Below are positions 42,107 to 50,768 of a stretch of DNA of 64,000 nucleotides, in pieces. The first letter of the stretch is position 1, and each line of letters opens with the position of its first letter. The position numbers were made by a program, and so were the translations under genes. The notes under the pieces were generated by a model. The model saw only the letters and a list, made by a program, of their open reading frames with translations. It was not told the DNA's origin and searched no databases. Origin of the DNA: Szabonella sp046295215 (GTDB taxonomy: Bacteria > Pseudomonadota > Alphaproteobacteria > Rhodobacterales > Rhodobacteraceae); contig JBKBNP010000001.1 in the NCBI GenBank assembly GCA_046295215.1, positions 62,001 through 126,000 on the forward strand. The letters run 5' to 3'.

Positions 42107-43597
42107 TTACCACCATTTCGCGGGTTTGGCCATAAATCCCGCCGCGCGTTCGAGCACATGGGCGTGATTCAGCAGATCGCCCTCTTCCCAGGGCCGCCCG
42201 ATCAGTTGCAGGCCGAGCGGCAGCCCCTGCCGGTCGAGCCCCATCGGCACGGAAATGCCCGGCAATCCGGCGAGGTTGACCGTGACGGTGAACACATCAT
42301 TGAGATACATCTGGATCGGGTCGGCGCTGGCCATTTCCCCCAGCCCGAAGGCGGCGGAGGGCGTGGCCGGGGTCAGGATCGCGTCGATGCCTGCGGCGAA
42401 AACCTGATCGAAATCGCGCTTGATGAGCGCGCGGACGCGGCGGGCGCGGTTGTAATAGGCGTCATAGAACCCTGCCGACAGAACATAGGTGCCGATCATC
42501 ACACGGCGCTGCACCTCCGCGCCGAAGCCTTCGGCGCGGGTCTTTTCATACATCTCGGTGATGCCGTCGCCGGCGGCCAGTTTCGCGCGGTGGCCATATC
42601 GCACGCCGTCATAGCGCGCGAGGTTCGACGAGGCCTCGGCGGGGGCGATGACGTAATAGGCGGGAAGGGCGTATTTCGTATGGGGTAGGGAAATATCAAC
42701 GATTTCGGCGCCTGCGTCCTTCATCATGGCGATGCCGTCGGACCAGAGCGCCTCGATCTCTGCGGGCATTCCGTCCATGCGGTATTCGCGCGGGATCCCG
42801 ATGCGCTTGCCCCGGATGTCGCCCGTCAGCGCCGCCTCGAAATCCGGGACGGGCAGATCGGCGGAGGTGCTGTCCTTCGGGTCATGGCCCGCCATCGCGT
42901 GCAGCAGGATGGCCGCATCGCGCACCGAGCGGGTCATTGGCCCCGCCTGATCGAGCGAGGAGGCGAAGGCGACGATACCCCAGCGCGAGACGCGGCCATA
43001 GGTCGGCTTGATGCCCACGATGCCGGTGAAGGCGGCGGGCTGGCGGATCGAGCCGCCGGTATCGGTCCCGGTGGCGGCAAGGCACATGTTGGCGGCGACA
43101 GCCGCGGCGGAGCCGCCGGACGAGCCACCCGGCGTCAGCGCTGTGTCGTCATTGCCGCGACGCCATGGGTTGATCGCGTTTCCGTAACAGGATGTTTCAT
43201 TGGACGAGCCCATGGCGAATTCGTCCATGTTCAGCTTGCCCAGCATCACGGCGCCCGCGTCGAACAATTGCTGTGTCACGGTGGATTCGTATTCGGGCCG
43301 GAACCCGCGCAGGATGTTGGAGGCCGCTTGTGACGGCACGCCCCTGGTGCAGAACAGATCCTTGATCCCCAGCGGGATGCCGCAAAGATCGGGCGCGTCG
43401 CCCGATTTCAGCCGGGCATCGGCGGCGCGGGCCTGATCCAGCGCGATCTCTGGCGTCTTGTGGACAAAGGCGTTGAGCGCATCGCCTGCATCCATGGCCG
43501 TGAGGCAGGCCATGGTCAGGTCGGTCGCGGTCAGGTCGCCCTTGCGCAGCGCGTCGCGGGCCCCGGCGATGGTGAGTTCGTTCGGACTGGTCATCAT
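42107..43597 (-). CDS. gatA: Asp-tRNA(Asn)/Glu-tRNA(Gln) amidotransferase subunit A
   Basis: It hydrolyses glutamine and passes ammonia to GatB to make Gln-tRNA(Gln) or Asn-tRNA(Asn). The 496-aa amidase-signature protein has GIPLGIKDLFCTRGV (catalytic Lys), the LTPGGSSGGSAAAVAA loop with the catalytic serines (GGSS and TDTGGSIRQPA) and a complete C-terminus. The start is the tandem ATG at 43597, overlapping the gatC stop. gatB is not in the window. Confidence 0.96.
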   Translation of the reverse strand: MMTSPNELTIAGARDALRKGDLTATDLTMACLTAMDAGDALNAFVHKTPEIALDQARAADARLKSGDAPDLCGIPLGIKDLFCTRGVPSQAASNILRGFRPEYESTVTQQLFDAGAVMLGKLNMDEFAMGSSNETSCYGNAINPWRRGNDDTALTPGGSSGGSAAAVAANMCLAATGTDTGGSIRQPAAFTGIVGIKPTYGRVSRWGIVAFASSLDQAGPMTRSVRDAAILLHAMAGHDPKDSTSADLPVPDFEAALTGDIRGKRIGIPREYRMDGMPAEIEALWSDGIAMMKDAGAEIVDISLPHTKYALPAYYVIAPAEASSNLARYDGVRYGHRAKLAAGDGITEMYEKTRAEGFGAEVQRRVMIGTYVLSAGFYDAYYNRARRVRALIKRDFDQVFAAGIDAILTPATPSAAFGLGEMASADPIQMYLNDVFTVTVNLAGLPGISVPMGLDRQGLPLGLQLIGRPWEEGDLLNHAHVLERAAGFMAKPAKWW

Positions 43598-43881
43598 TCC
43601 ACCACTTTCGGCACGGCAAAGAATCCCTCGCGCGTGTCGGGCGCGTTCTTCAGAACCTGCGACTGGATATTGCCGTCGGTCACCACATCGGCGCGGCGCT
43701 TGAGCCGCATGGGCGTGACGGAGGTCATCGGCTCGATGCCGTTCACATCCACCTCATTGAGCTGTTCCATGAAGCCGAGGATGCCCGAGAGTTCCGCCGC
43801 AAGCGCGGGAAGCTGAGCTTCCTCGACCCTGATCCGGGCGAGCTTGGCGACCTTGCGGGCGGTGTCGATGTCGATGGACAT
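43594..43881 (-). CDS. gatC: Asp-tRNA(Asn)/Glu-tRNA(Gln) amidotransferase subunit C
   Basis: A 95-aa stabilising subunit of GatCAB (DIDTARKVAKLARIRVEE, SGILGFMEQLNEVDVNGIEPMTSV, a C-terminal EGFFAVPKVVE). It overlaps gatA by 4 bp (coupled translation). ATG 43881 follows GGAGG. Confidence 0.96.
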   Translation of the reverse strand: MSIDIDTARKVAKLARIRVEEAQLPALAAELSGILGFMEQLNEVDVNGIEPMTSVTPMRLKRRADVVTDGNIQSQVLKNAPDTREGFFAVPKVVE

Positions 43882-44393
43882 GGGGCGCAGACCTCCTGAA
43901 CGGGACGCTTTCGTTTAGCGGGGAGGCGGGGCGGGTGCAAGCCGGGCGGGGGCGCGGTGTTGCGGGCGGCGGGAGCCTCCGGCGGAGGTATTTGGATCAG
44001 GTGAAAGCGCGGGGCCGGTGTGGGGTGCGCGGCGGGCCGGGAAGCGGAGACGACGCGGCGTGGGGCAGCTTGCTGGTCCTTAAAACCAAAAGAGCGGCCC
44101 CACCATGATATGCCAGAGGAGCATACCGGGACCGCCTTTTGAACCTTCGACCTGCCATACCGACGATTCTGGCACTACGCGCCGATCATCGGGACTGCTC
44201 ACCCGCGGCGGGACATTGCCTCATCCGCAGACTGAATATGGCGGGTCGGGGGCAGTCTGTCAAACACCGGCCATGGTTTGCTACAAAGTTCGTGCCAATG
44301 ACCGTGTCCGGGTGGGGATTGTGCAGTGTCCGGCGACAAATACCGCCGAAGCCGGGCCTCGGCGCAGGGGAAAGGCCCGAATCGGAGGATTGT
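43882..44393. other. Gene-poor intergenic stretch with a structured segment
   Basis: It holds a module copy (43976-44007) and an inverted repeat GTGGGGC/GCCCCAC (44060-44066 and 44097-44103) with an inner GGT/ACC pair. Overlapping plus-strand frames from 44105 to 44801 have no recognisable motif and skewed composition. I see no convincing gene on either strand. Confidence 0.5.
43976..44007 (+). repeat. Dispersed intergenic hairpin module, short copy
   Basis: CCTCCGGCGGAGGTATTTGG followed by ATCAGGTGAAAG. The flanking G/C hairpin is reduced to CCTCCGGCGGAGG. Confidence 0.6.
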
Positions 44394-44534
44394 TCAGCCG
44401 GCCTTGCGGGGCGTGCCGCGCGTCAGGGCGAGGATTGGTTTGTGCTTGCGCTGGCCGCGGGCGAAAGGCAGCGCGGGCTGCTTTTCGGTCGAAGTGGCAA
44501 GAACGGATTTCATCCAGCGGCGTTGGGTCTTCAT
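44394..44534 (-). CDS. Candidate 46-aa basic protein
   Basis: MKTQRRWMKSVLATSTEK then QPALPFARGQRKHKP with a Lys/Arg-rich tail. ATG 44534 follows GAGGATCGAG at good spacing, and a perfect 7-1-7 dyad lies at 44593-44607 upstream. I recall short proteins with a similar MKT-RRWMKSV N-terminus and LPF-RG core in Rhodobacteraceae, but cannot name a family. No membrane segment is present. It could still be non-coding. Confidence 0.5.
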   Translation of the reverse strand: MKTQRRWMKSVLATSTEKQPALPFARGQRKHKPILALTRGTPRKAG

Positions 44535-44592
44535 CACTCGATCCTCGTTTGTCGGGTCCGGTCTGAAACCTTGCCGGAACCATCGTTGCTTG

Positions 44593-44607
44593 GGGTGAAT
44601 TTCACCC
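44593..44607. promoter_or_regulatory. 15-bp perfect dyad upstream of the 46-aa frame
   Basis: GGGTGAA-T-TTCACCC is a perfect 7-1-7 inverted repeat, 60 bp before the candidate small gene. A direct repeat ATTTTCCGC lies nearby (about 44639-44660). It is an operator candidate. The stretch to 44819 holds nothing else I can assign. Confidence 0.4.
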
Positions 44608-44819
44608 TGCATTGCGGCGGTTCCACGGCGATCATCCGGATTTTCCGCGAATTTTCCGCAAACGGGAGGCGGCAATTATGGCAGGCGGGGCCGGGGCGGG
44701 GATGCGCGCGCACGGCCTTGTTTTCTTGGCGATTCCGGCAACAATTCCAGCGCCTACCGTGGGATTGTTTCCGGTTCTCGCGTCAAACCGGGGCGGGCTG
44801 AGCCACAATTCTGCCCCGA

Positions 44820-45572
44820 TCAGAGCCGGATCACGGAAATCAGGCGCCCATAATCCGCCTCGCCCAGATGGGTGGTGCGGCGGAAGGAATAGAACCGGTC
44901 GGCATCGCGATAGGTGCAATGGCGGGTCCATTCGGCATGGCCGATGCCTGCGGCGCGCAGCCGGGCAAGTCCGAGGGCAGGCAGATCGAACAGCGTCCGG
45001 TCGCCGGGGCCGTTGGCGAAGAAGCGGGCGTTGCGCGGGTCGTCGTCGATGAAGCGTTCGACAAATTCCGGCCCGACCTCATAGGCGGCCTGACTGATCG
45101 TGGGGCCGATCACCGCCACGATGCGCGCCCGTTGCGCGCCGAGCGCCTCCATCGCGTCGAGTGTCGCCTCCAGCACGCCATCCTGGGTGCCGCGCCAGCC
45201 GGCATGGGCGGCACCGATCACGCTGGCCTCTGCGTCGGCAAACAGCACCGGCTGGCAGTCTGCGGTCAGCACCGCCAGCGCCAGTCCCGGTGTGGCGGTG
45301 ACCAGCGCATCGGCCTCGGGGCGGGGGTCGGCAGGGCTGTCCAGCGTCAGGACGCGGGGGGAATGGACCTGATGCACGGTCTGGAGCCGGTCCGGTGGCA
45401 GGCCCATCGCCTCGGCCACGCGGGCGCGGTTGATCGCCACGGCCTCGGCCAGATCGGAGCTGCCGGGGCCGCAGTTCAGCCCCTGGAACACGCCCGAGGA
45501 GGCACCACCTTTGCGGGTGAAAAACCCGTGGTGGAGGGGGGCGAGTGCCTCGGAGGTGATGATTTCCAGCAT
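44820..45572 (-). CDS. pgeF: Purine nucleoside phosphorylase / laccase-domain protein YfiH
   Basis: The 250-aa YfiH/LACC1-family protein has the zinc-site residues in TVHQVHSPRV (His), LTADCQPVLFAD (Cys) and GAAHAGWRGTQDGVL (His). Family members act as purine nucleoside phosphorylases/adenosine deaminases or in peptidoglycan editing. ATG 45572 lies one base after the stop of the midA-like gene. It is last in lgt-midA-pgeF. Confidence 0.92.
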   Translation of the reverse strand: MLEIITSEALAPLHHGFFTRKGGASSGVFQGLNCGPGSSDLAEAVAINRARVAEAMGLPPDRLQTVHQVHSPRVLTLDSPADPRPEADALVTATPGLALAVLTADCQPVLFADAEASVIGAAHAGWRGTQDGVLEATLDAMEALGAQRARIVAVIGPTISQAAYEVGPEFVERFIDDDPRNARFFANGPGDRTLFDLPALGLARLRAAGIGHAEWTRHCTYRDADRFYSFRRTTHLGEADYGRLISVIRL

Positions 45573-45573
45573 G

Positions 45574-46635
45574 TCAGTCGAACCCCGGCGGCGGTTTGCA
45601 ATGCGCTGGATGAATCGCCAGTGCCTTGAACAGCGTTCCCATTTCTTCGCCATGGGTCAAGCGGTGCGTTGCGGCCCGATGGGCGGCAAGTTGCGCGGGC
45701 GAAAGGGTTTCGGACAGCCGCGCGGCGCGGGCGGCGATGCCGAGACGGGCCAGCAGCAGGCCCTGCGGCAGCGGGCCGGAGGTGGCGGCGGGACTGGCGG
45801 CGGCGGCAAGGGCGATGAAATCGACATGGGCGGTGAGGTCGGCCCCGCCCGGTGCGGCCAGCGGGTCGGTGGGGCGGTGGTTTGCCACGGCCTGAAACGT
45901 GTCGCCCAGCGAGGGACCGGCGCCATAGTCGACGATCAGCGCGGCCCCGCCCGAGGCCTCGATCCTTGCGCCGAGCGTGGCGGCGATGGCTGTGGCGGCG
46001 GGGCAGAGTTCCACCACATCGCCCGGGGCCGTATCGGACAGCCGGTGGTCAAGGGCCGCCAGTGGCGCGGGCGGCGTGCGCCCGAGGGCGAGCCGCCTCC
46101 CGGCAAGGCCGACCACGGTTTCGGCCCATGCCTCGCCTTGGCGCGAGAACTGGCGGATCGGCAGGGCATCGAAAAACTCGTTGGCGATCAGGAAAAGCGG
46201 GCCATCGGGCAGGTCCGTGACCCGGTCGACCCAAGCCGGGGCATGGTCCGCGAGCCGGACGGCCTGAGCCGCGCGCAGGGCGGGTGAGGTTTCGACCAGA
46301 ACGAGGGACAGCCCGGCATGGAATCCCGGCACCGCCCGTGTGGCGCGCAAGAGATCCGCCATCAGCGTTCCGCGCCCGGGGCCGAGTTCGGCCAGCACGA
46401 AGGGCGAAGGTGCCCCCTGATCGAGCCAGGCCTGCGCGAGGCAGAGGCCGAGAAGCTCGCCGAACATCTGGCTGATTTCCGGGGCGGTGGTGAAATCGCC
46501 CGCCGCGCCGAGCGGGTCGCGCGTGCTGTAATAGCCGTGATCGGGGTGCATCAGACATTCGGCCATGTAGTCGGCCAGCGTAATCGGCCCGGTCTGCGCG
46601 ATCCGCCGCGCCAGAAGGTCGGCCAGCGGCGTCAT
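45574..46635 (-). CDS. SAM-dependent methyltransferase, MidA/NDUFAF7 family
   Basis: A 353-aa class I methyltransferase (DUF185). It starts RRIAQTGPITLADYMAECLMHPDHGYY and has AELGPGRGTLMADLLRA (SAM loop), NEFFDALPIRQF and ALIVDYGAG. The mitochondrial homologue methylates an arginine in complex I subunit NDUFS2; a similar role here is inference. ATG 46635 overlaps the lgt stop (ATGA). Confidence 0.92.
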   Translation of the reverse strand: MTPLADLLARRIAQTGPITLADYMAECLMHPDHGYYSTRDPLGAAGDFTTAPEISQMFGELLGLCLAQAWLDQGAPSPFVLAELGPGRGTLMADLLRATRAVPGFHAGLSLVLVETSPALRAAQAVRLADHAPAWVDRVTDLPDGPLFLIANEFFDALPIRQFSRQGEAWAETVVGLAGRRLALGRTPPAPLAALDHRLSDTAPGDVVELCPAATAIAATLGARIEASGGAALIVDYGAGPSLGDTFQAVANHRPTDPLAAPGGADLTAHVDFIALAAAASPAATSGPLPQGLLLARLGIAARAARLSETLSPAQLAAHRAATHRLTHGEEMGTLFKALAIHPAHCKPPPGFD

Positions 46636-47513
46636 GTCCGTGATGGCCGCGCGCGCAGCACCAGCCAGACCCCGGCCAGGATCATTGGTAGCGACAGGAT
46701 CTGCCCCATGGTCAGCCCGTAACCGCCCAGATGCAAGGCCAGACCCAGCGGATTTCCGGGGCTCACGAATTGCAGATCGGGCTGGCGGAAGAACTCCACG
46801 AAGAAGCGCGCGGCCCCGTATCCGGCAAAGAACACGCCCGCCACAACGCCCGGTCGCACCAGCGCACGGCTGCGCCAGACCAGCCAGAGCAGCGCGGCCC
46901 CCAGCAAGAGCCCTTCGAGCCCTGCCTCGTAAAGCTGCGAGGGATGGCGTGCGCAGATGCCGGCGACATCCGGGCAATCCTGCCCCGCGCCGGGAAAGGC
47001 AACGCCCCAGGGCATGTCGGTGGGGCGGCCCCACAGCTCGGCATTGATGAAATTGGCGATCCGCCCCAGAAGGAGGCCCGGCGGAGTGGCCAGCGCCAGC
47101 ATGTCCGCGCCGGACCAGACCGGGATGCCTTCGCGCTGAAAGAAAATGTAGGCCGCTGCGACCACGCCGAGGAAACCGCCGTGAAAGGACATGCCGCCCT
47201 CCCACACCTTCAGGATGTCGCCGGGATTGGACAGGTAATAGCCCGGTTGGTAGAAGATCACGAAGCCGAGCCGCCCGCCGAGGATCACGCCCGCGATGAT
47301 CCAGGTCAGCAGGCGTTCCACCTGATCCGCCGTCATCGGGGCCGGGCCGGGCCACAGATGCGGGGTGGCGATCGCCCGCAGGATCAGCCGCCAGCCGATC
47401 AGCAGCCCCGCGATATAGGCCAGCGCATACCAGCGCAGCGCAAAGGTCATGCCCCCCAGCGAGATGGAAAAGATCTCGGGCGAGATGTCGGGGAAGGGGA
47501 TATGACCTTGCAT
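46632..47513 (-). CDS. lgt: Prolipoprotein diacylglyceryl transferase
   Basis: An inner-membrane enzyme that attaches diacylglycerol to the lipobox cysteine of prelipoproteins. The 293-aa protein has seven predicted membrane segments, FHGGFLGV, the Lgt signature GRIANFINAELWGRPT and RHPSQLYEA. ATG 47513 (MQGHIPFPDI) is used. It heads the lgt-midA-pgeF operon. Confidence 0.96.
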   Translation of the reverse strand: MQGHIPFPDISPEIFSISLGGMTFALRWYALAYIAGLLIGWRLILRAIATPHLWPGPAPMTADQVERLLTWIIAGVILGGRLGFVIFYQPGYYLSNPGDILKVWEGGMSFHGGFLGVVAAAYIFFQREGIPVWSGADMLALATPPGLLLGRIANFINAELWGRPTDMPWGVAFPGAGQDCPDVAGICARHPSQLYEAGLEGLLLGAALLWLVWRSRALVRPGVVAGVFFAGYGAARFFVEFFRQPDLQFVSPGNPLGLALHLGGYGLTMGQILSLPMILAGVWLVLRARPSRT

Positions 47514-47734
47514 CGCGCTCCTTCATGCCGCGGTCTTGCGGCAGGTGGTCCGGCTGGTGTTCGGGCGCGAGTCTGCGCGTGCGTCGTTTTCCGGTCTGGG
47601 CGTTGCGAAGTCAACCAAGGCCCGAAACAGGGCCCGAACCCGCGTCTGCTGCCTGCCATCCGGGCGCGCCCCTTGCCCGCCGCCCGCCCCGCCGCCATAT
47701 AAGGTCAAAGCCCATTCCCGGACCGGAGGCCCCG

Positions 47735-47998
47735 ATGCAGACCCGCAACAAATTCCTGGACGACATGTCGCAACTGATGACCAATGCAATGGGCGTGGCC
47801 CAGGGCGCCCGGACCGAGGCCGAAACGGCGATGAAGGGATTTGTCGACCGCTGGCTCGCGGATCGCGATTTCGTCACGCGGGAGGAGTTCGACGCGGTGC
47901 GCGCCATGGCGCAGAAGGCGCGCGAGGAAAACGAATCACTTGCCGCCCGGCTGGCGGCGCTGGAGGCGAAAATCGTCTCGGGGGCCGGGAAATCCTGA
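47735..47998 (+). CDS. ubiK: UbiK/BMFP family accessory factor
   Basis: An 87-aa protein with an amphipathic N-helix (NKFLDDMSQLMTNAMGVAQG) and a C-terminal trimeric coiled coil (REEFDAVRAMAQKAREENESL). In E. coli UbiK assists aerobic ubiquinone synthesis and binds lipids. ATG 47735 follows CGGAGG. It diverges from lgt. Confidence 0.88.
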   Translation: MQTRNKFLDDMSQLMTNAMGVAQGARTEAETAMKGFVDRWLADRDFVTREEFDAVRAMAQKAREENESLAARLAALEAKIVSGAGKS

Positions 47999-48035
47999 AC
48001 CGGGAGCGCGGCTGCCCGATGGGGCGGCGGCGCTG

Positions 48036-48073
48036 ACCTGTCGGAATGGACAGGTGCCTTGACCGAAGGGTCA
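48036..48073 (+). terminator. Two consecutive hairpins after ubiK
   Basis: ACCTGTC-GGAATG-GACAGGT is followed by TGACC-GAAG-GGTCA, with no T tract. It lies 37 bp after the stop, in a 228-bp gap that otherwise shows nothing. It may be a terminator or part of a leader. Confidence 0.35.
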
Positions 48074-48226
48074 GGTGGTCGTTCGGCTGCTATGAGGTGA
48101 CGCGGCGTAATCTTGCGGGCGGGGGGACGTCTTGCCCATATTTCCCGTTGATCGCCGCGTCGCGAGGAAGGACAAGACCCGCAAGGAAGGCGATCTGGGG
48201 GCCTTCCGTTCCGGGAGCTGCCTTCC

Positions 48227-48871
48227 ATGTCCGACCTTTCGGTCTTTATCGTTCCACATCGGCGCGCGGCTGTTGTTCCGCGCTACAAGCGGATTTTTGA
48301 CATCGTGATCGTGCTGTTGGGCCTGTTGGCGGTCTGGCCGGTGTTTCTGGTCATCGCAGTGGCGGTGCGCCTGTCCGGGCCCGGGCCGGTGTTTTTCGTG
48401 CAGTCCCGCGTGGGCCTGAACGGGCGGCGGTTCGGGATGGTCAAGTTCCGGTCCATGTATCCCGATGCCGAAGCGCGCCGCGCGGAACTGGAAGCACAAA
48501 GCGAACGCGAAGGACTTTGCTTCAAGCTGCGGGACGACCCGCGCGTAACCCCGGTGGGGCGGTTTCTGCGCCGCTCGTCAATGGATGAACTGCCGCAGCT
48601 TTTCAACGTTCTGCTGGGGGATATGTCGCTGGTCGGTCCGCGCCCGGCGTTGCCGCAGGAGGTTGCGGCCTATCCCGTGAGGGCCATGGGGCGTCTGTCG
48701 GCATTGCCGGGCATCACCGGGCCCTGGCAGGTTTCGGGCCGGGCGGATCTCGATTTCGCGCAGATGGTGGACCTCGACCTCGACTATGTGCGCGCGCCCT
48801 CTGTCGGGCGCGATCTGGCGCTGTTGTGGCGCACCGTTTCGGTTGTGGCGACGGGCCGCGGCGCCTATTGA
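48227..48871 (+). CDS. Exopolysaccharide-type sugar transferase (undecaprenyl-phosphate glycosyl-1-phosphate transferase)
   Basis: A 214-aa monotopic membrane enzyme that starts glycan repeat assembly on undecaprenyl phosphate. One hydrophobic hairpin (IVIVLLGLLAVWPVFLVIAVAV) precedes the catalytic core KFRSMYPDAE, SMDELPQLFNVLLGDMSLVGPRPALP and PGITGPWQVSGRADLDF. It lacks the N-terminal multi-span domain of WbaP/EpsE forms, so it is a PglC-like small form. No other polysaccharide genes are adjacent. Confidence 0.94.
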   Translation: MSDLSVFIVPHRRAAVVPRYKRIFDIVIVLLGLLAVWPVFLVIAVAVRLSGPGPVFFVQSRVGLNGRRFGMVKFRSMYPDAEARRAELEAQSEREGLCFKLRDDPRVTPVGRFLRRSSMDELPQLFNVLLGDMSLVGPRPALPQEVAAYPVRAMGRLSALPGITGPWQVSGRADLDFAQMVDLDLDYVRAPSVGRDLALLWRTVSVVATGRGAY

Positions 48872-48953
48872 CCGGCCGGAGGGCGCGGCGGGGTGCCTCT
48901 GGTGCTGCTGAACCTTTAACGCCCTGTTAACCCTGCGCGGCCCATCCTGCCGC

Positions 48954-49262
48954 ATGCGCCACCGCCTTGCCCTTTGCCTTTGCACATTGCTTGTGGCCTG
49001 TGGCGCGCAACCGGCCCCGCATATGATGGGGGCCGAACGTATCGATGCGCGGCGCGACAAACGCGACTATGTGCTGTATCGCAAGGGCAATCAGGTTGAG
49101 ATCATCCGCCTTGGCTGGGCGGTGCGGGGGCATCATCAGGCGATCCGTGCGACGATGATCGGGCTGATCCCCGAACTGACCGGCTGTCGGATTGTCCCCT
49201 CGACCCTGCAAGGGGACAGCGGCGAGATGCGGGGCCGGGTTTCCTGCCCGCGAGGCGGCTGA
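48954..49262 (+). CDS. Small putative lipoprotein
   Basis: A 102-aa protein with a lipoprotein signal (LCLCTLLVAC, C16) and a positively charged middle (ERIDARRDKRDYVLYRKGNQVEI). Two later cysteines could form a disulphide. I do not recognise a family. It lies alone between the sugar transferase and parA. Confidence 0.6.
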   Translation: MRHRLALCLCTLLVACGAQPAPHMMGAERIDARRDKRDYVLYRKGNQVEIIRLGWAVRGHHQAIRATMIGLIPELTGCRIVPSTLQGDSGEMRGRVSCPRGG

Positions 49263-49395
49263 CCGGCGGCGGTCCTTTTGCCCTGCCGGGGCACTGCTCG
49301 GGCCGACCGGTCAGGGCAATCGAACTGCGGCGGCGGCGATCCGTGCATTTTCCTGCATCCTGCGCTATGCTGCGGTGCAGCAAAGAGGGAATCAC

Positions 49396-50031
49396 ATGGC
49401 ACGCGTCATCACCATCGCACAGCAGAAGGGCGGGGCGGGCAAGACCACGCTGGCGGTCAACCTTGCCATCGCCTGGGCCCGGCAGGGGCTGCGTGTGTCG
49501 CTGCTCGACACCGATCCGCAGGGCAGTCTGGGGCGCTGGTTCATGGCGCGGCGCGACCGGCTGGGCGATGCCGGCGTCGAATTCGGCACGGCAAGCGCCT
49601 GGGGAGTCGGCTATGAGATCGAGAAGTTCCGCAAGACCAGCGACATGATCCTGATCGACACGCCGCCCAAGGTGGACAGCGACCTGCGCCCGGCGCTGCG
49701 CGAGGCCGATCTGGTGCTGGTGCCGGTGGGGGCGTCGAAGATGGATCTCTGGGCCACGGACGGCGTGCTGGACATGGCAGTGCGGCTGTCGAAACCCACG
49801 CTTCTGGTGCTGAACCGCGTCACGGCCGGGTCACGGCTGGCCGCCGAAATCGCCGATGGGGCGGGTCAGATCTCGGCCCATGTCGCCACGGCGCGGCTTG
49901 GCCAGCGGGTTGCCTTTGCCGAAACCCTCGGGCAGGGGCTCAGCACCGCCGAAGGCGCGCGAAACGCTGCCCGTCTGGAGGTGGAGGCTTTGGCGCGCGA
50001 AATAGAGGCGCTGCTGCCGGTCCCCGACTGA
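49396..50031 (+). CDS. Orphan ParA-family ATPase
   Basis: A 211-aa P-loop ATPase with the deviant Walker A KGGAGKTT, LLDTDPQGSLGRW and LIDTPPKVDSDLRPA. It is shorter than chromosomal ParA, lacks an N-terminal helix-turn-helix, and has no parB, parS or chemotaxis genes nearby. Such orphans position protein clusters or plasmids; the cargo here is unknown. ATG 49396 follows AAAGAGGGA. Confidence 0.88.
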   Translation: MARVITIAQQKGGAGKTTLAVNLAIAWARQGLRVSLLDTDPQGSLGRWFMARRDRLGDAGVEFGTASAWGVGYEIEKFRKTSDMILIDTPPKVDSDLRPALREADLVLVPVGASKMDLWATDGVLDMAVRLSKPTLLVLNRVTAGSRLAAEIADGAGQISAHVATARLGQRVAFAETLGQGLSTAEGARNAARLEVEALAREIEALLPVPD

Positions 50032-50054
50032 ACCACGAACACCCGACGCACCTG

Positions 50055-50131
50055 CCCTTTTTCTGTCCGCAAATATCCCGGGGGATGAGGCGATGTGCCG
50101 CGGCGCAACGCCGAGGGGGGCAGCGCCCCCC
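50055..50131 (-). repeat. Dispersed intergenic hairpin module
   Basis: CCCTTTTTCTGTCCGC and AAATATCCCGGGGGA (inverted core), a 30-bp spacer, then the hairpin GGGGGGC-AGC-GCCCCCC (50115-50131). It lies between convergent parA-like and gcrA genes. Confidence 0.7.
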
Positions 50132-50147
50132 TCCGGCCCGTCCGGCC

Positions 50148-50768
50148 TCAGCGCCGCCGGTCGCGCCGCGCGCTCATCGGCTGGAAGGCAACGCCCACAT
50201 GGGCCTCGCAATAGGGTTTGCCCGCCGTAGAGGGCAGACCGCAGAACCAGAAATCATCCGTCGCCGGGTCGCCGATCGGCCATTTGCAGGTCCGTTCGGT
50301 CAGTTCCATCAGCGACAGCCGCTTGGCCTTCTTTTCGACCTCGCGCACCGAGGCCAGCGCCTCGGGGCTGATCTCGTTGGCCGAAGGCTGCGGCGGCAGC
50401 GGCTGGCCGGCCGGAACGATGGCCTTGCGCAGCGGCAGGGTGGTCACATTGCCGGCCACCTGCGCCGCCACCGATTGCGGCGGGCGTTCGGCCCGGGGCG
50501 GTTCGGGCATGCGCGGGGCGGTGGCTTCGGCCATGACGGGGGGCGGTTCGGCCCGCGGCGGCGCTGCGGCGGAAGGGGCCGGGGCGACAGGGGCCTCGGC
50601 TTCGCCCTCCTCCTTGCCGCCGACACGGTTCGACAGGCCCAGACGATGCACCTTGCCGATCACGGCATTGCGCGTCACCCCGCCCAGTTCCTTGGCGATC
50701 TGGCTGGCACTCTGCCCTTCGGCCCACATCTTCTTCAGCGTCTCGACCCGCTCATCGGTCCAGGACAT
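50148..50768 (-). CDS. gcrA: GcrA cell cycle regulator
   Basis: A 206-aa alphaproteobacterial transcription factor that binds sigma-70 and CcrM-methylated GANTC promoters. The N-terminal helix-turn-helix is SWTDERVETLKKMWAEGQSASQIAKELG. A long Pro/Ala-rich linker follows, then the C-terminal RNA-polymerase-binding domain with cysteines (CKWPIGDP, FWFCGLPS, YCEAHVGVAF). ATG 50768 is the family start. It is divergent from argD. Confidence 0.95.
   Translation of the reverse strand: MSWTDERVETLKKMWAEGQSASQIAKELGGVTRNAVIGKVHRLGLSNRVGGKEEGEAEAPVAPAPSAAAPPRAEPPPVMAEATAPRMPEPPRAERPPQSVAAQVAGNVTTLPLRKAIVPAGQPLPPQPSANEISPEALASVREVEKKAKRLSLMELTERTCKWPIGDPATDDFWFCGLPSTAGKPYCEAHVGVAFQPMSARRDRRR

Noticed and set aside
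44137..44175. tRNA-like T-arm (TTTTGAACCTTCGACC)
   Set aside because: No acceptor stem, D-arm or anticodon arm can be folded around it on either strand.
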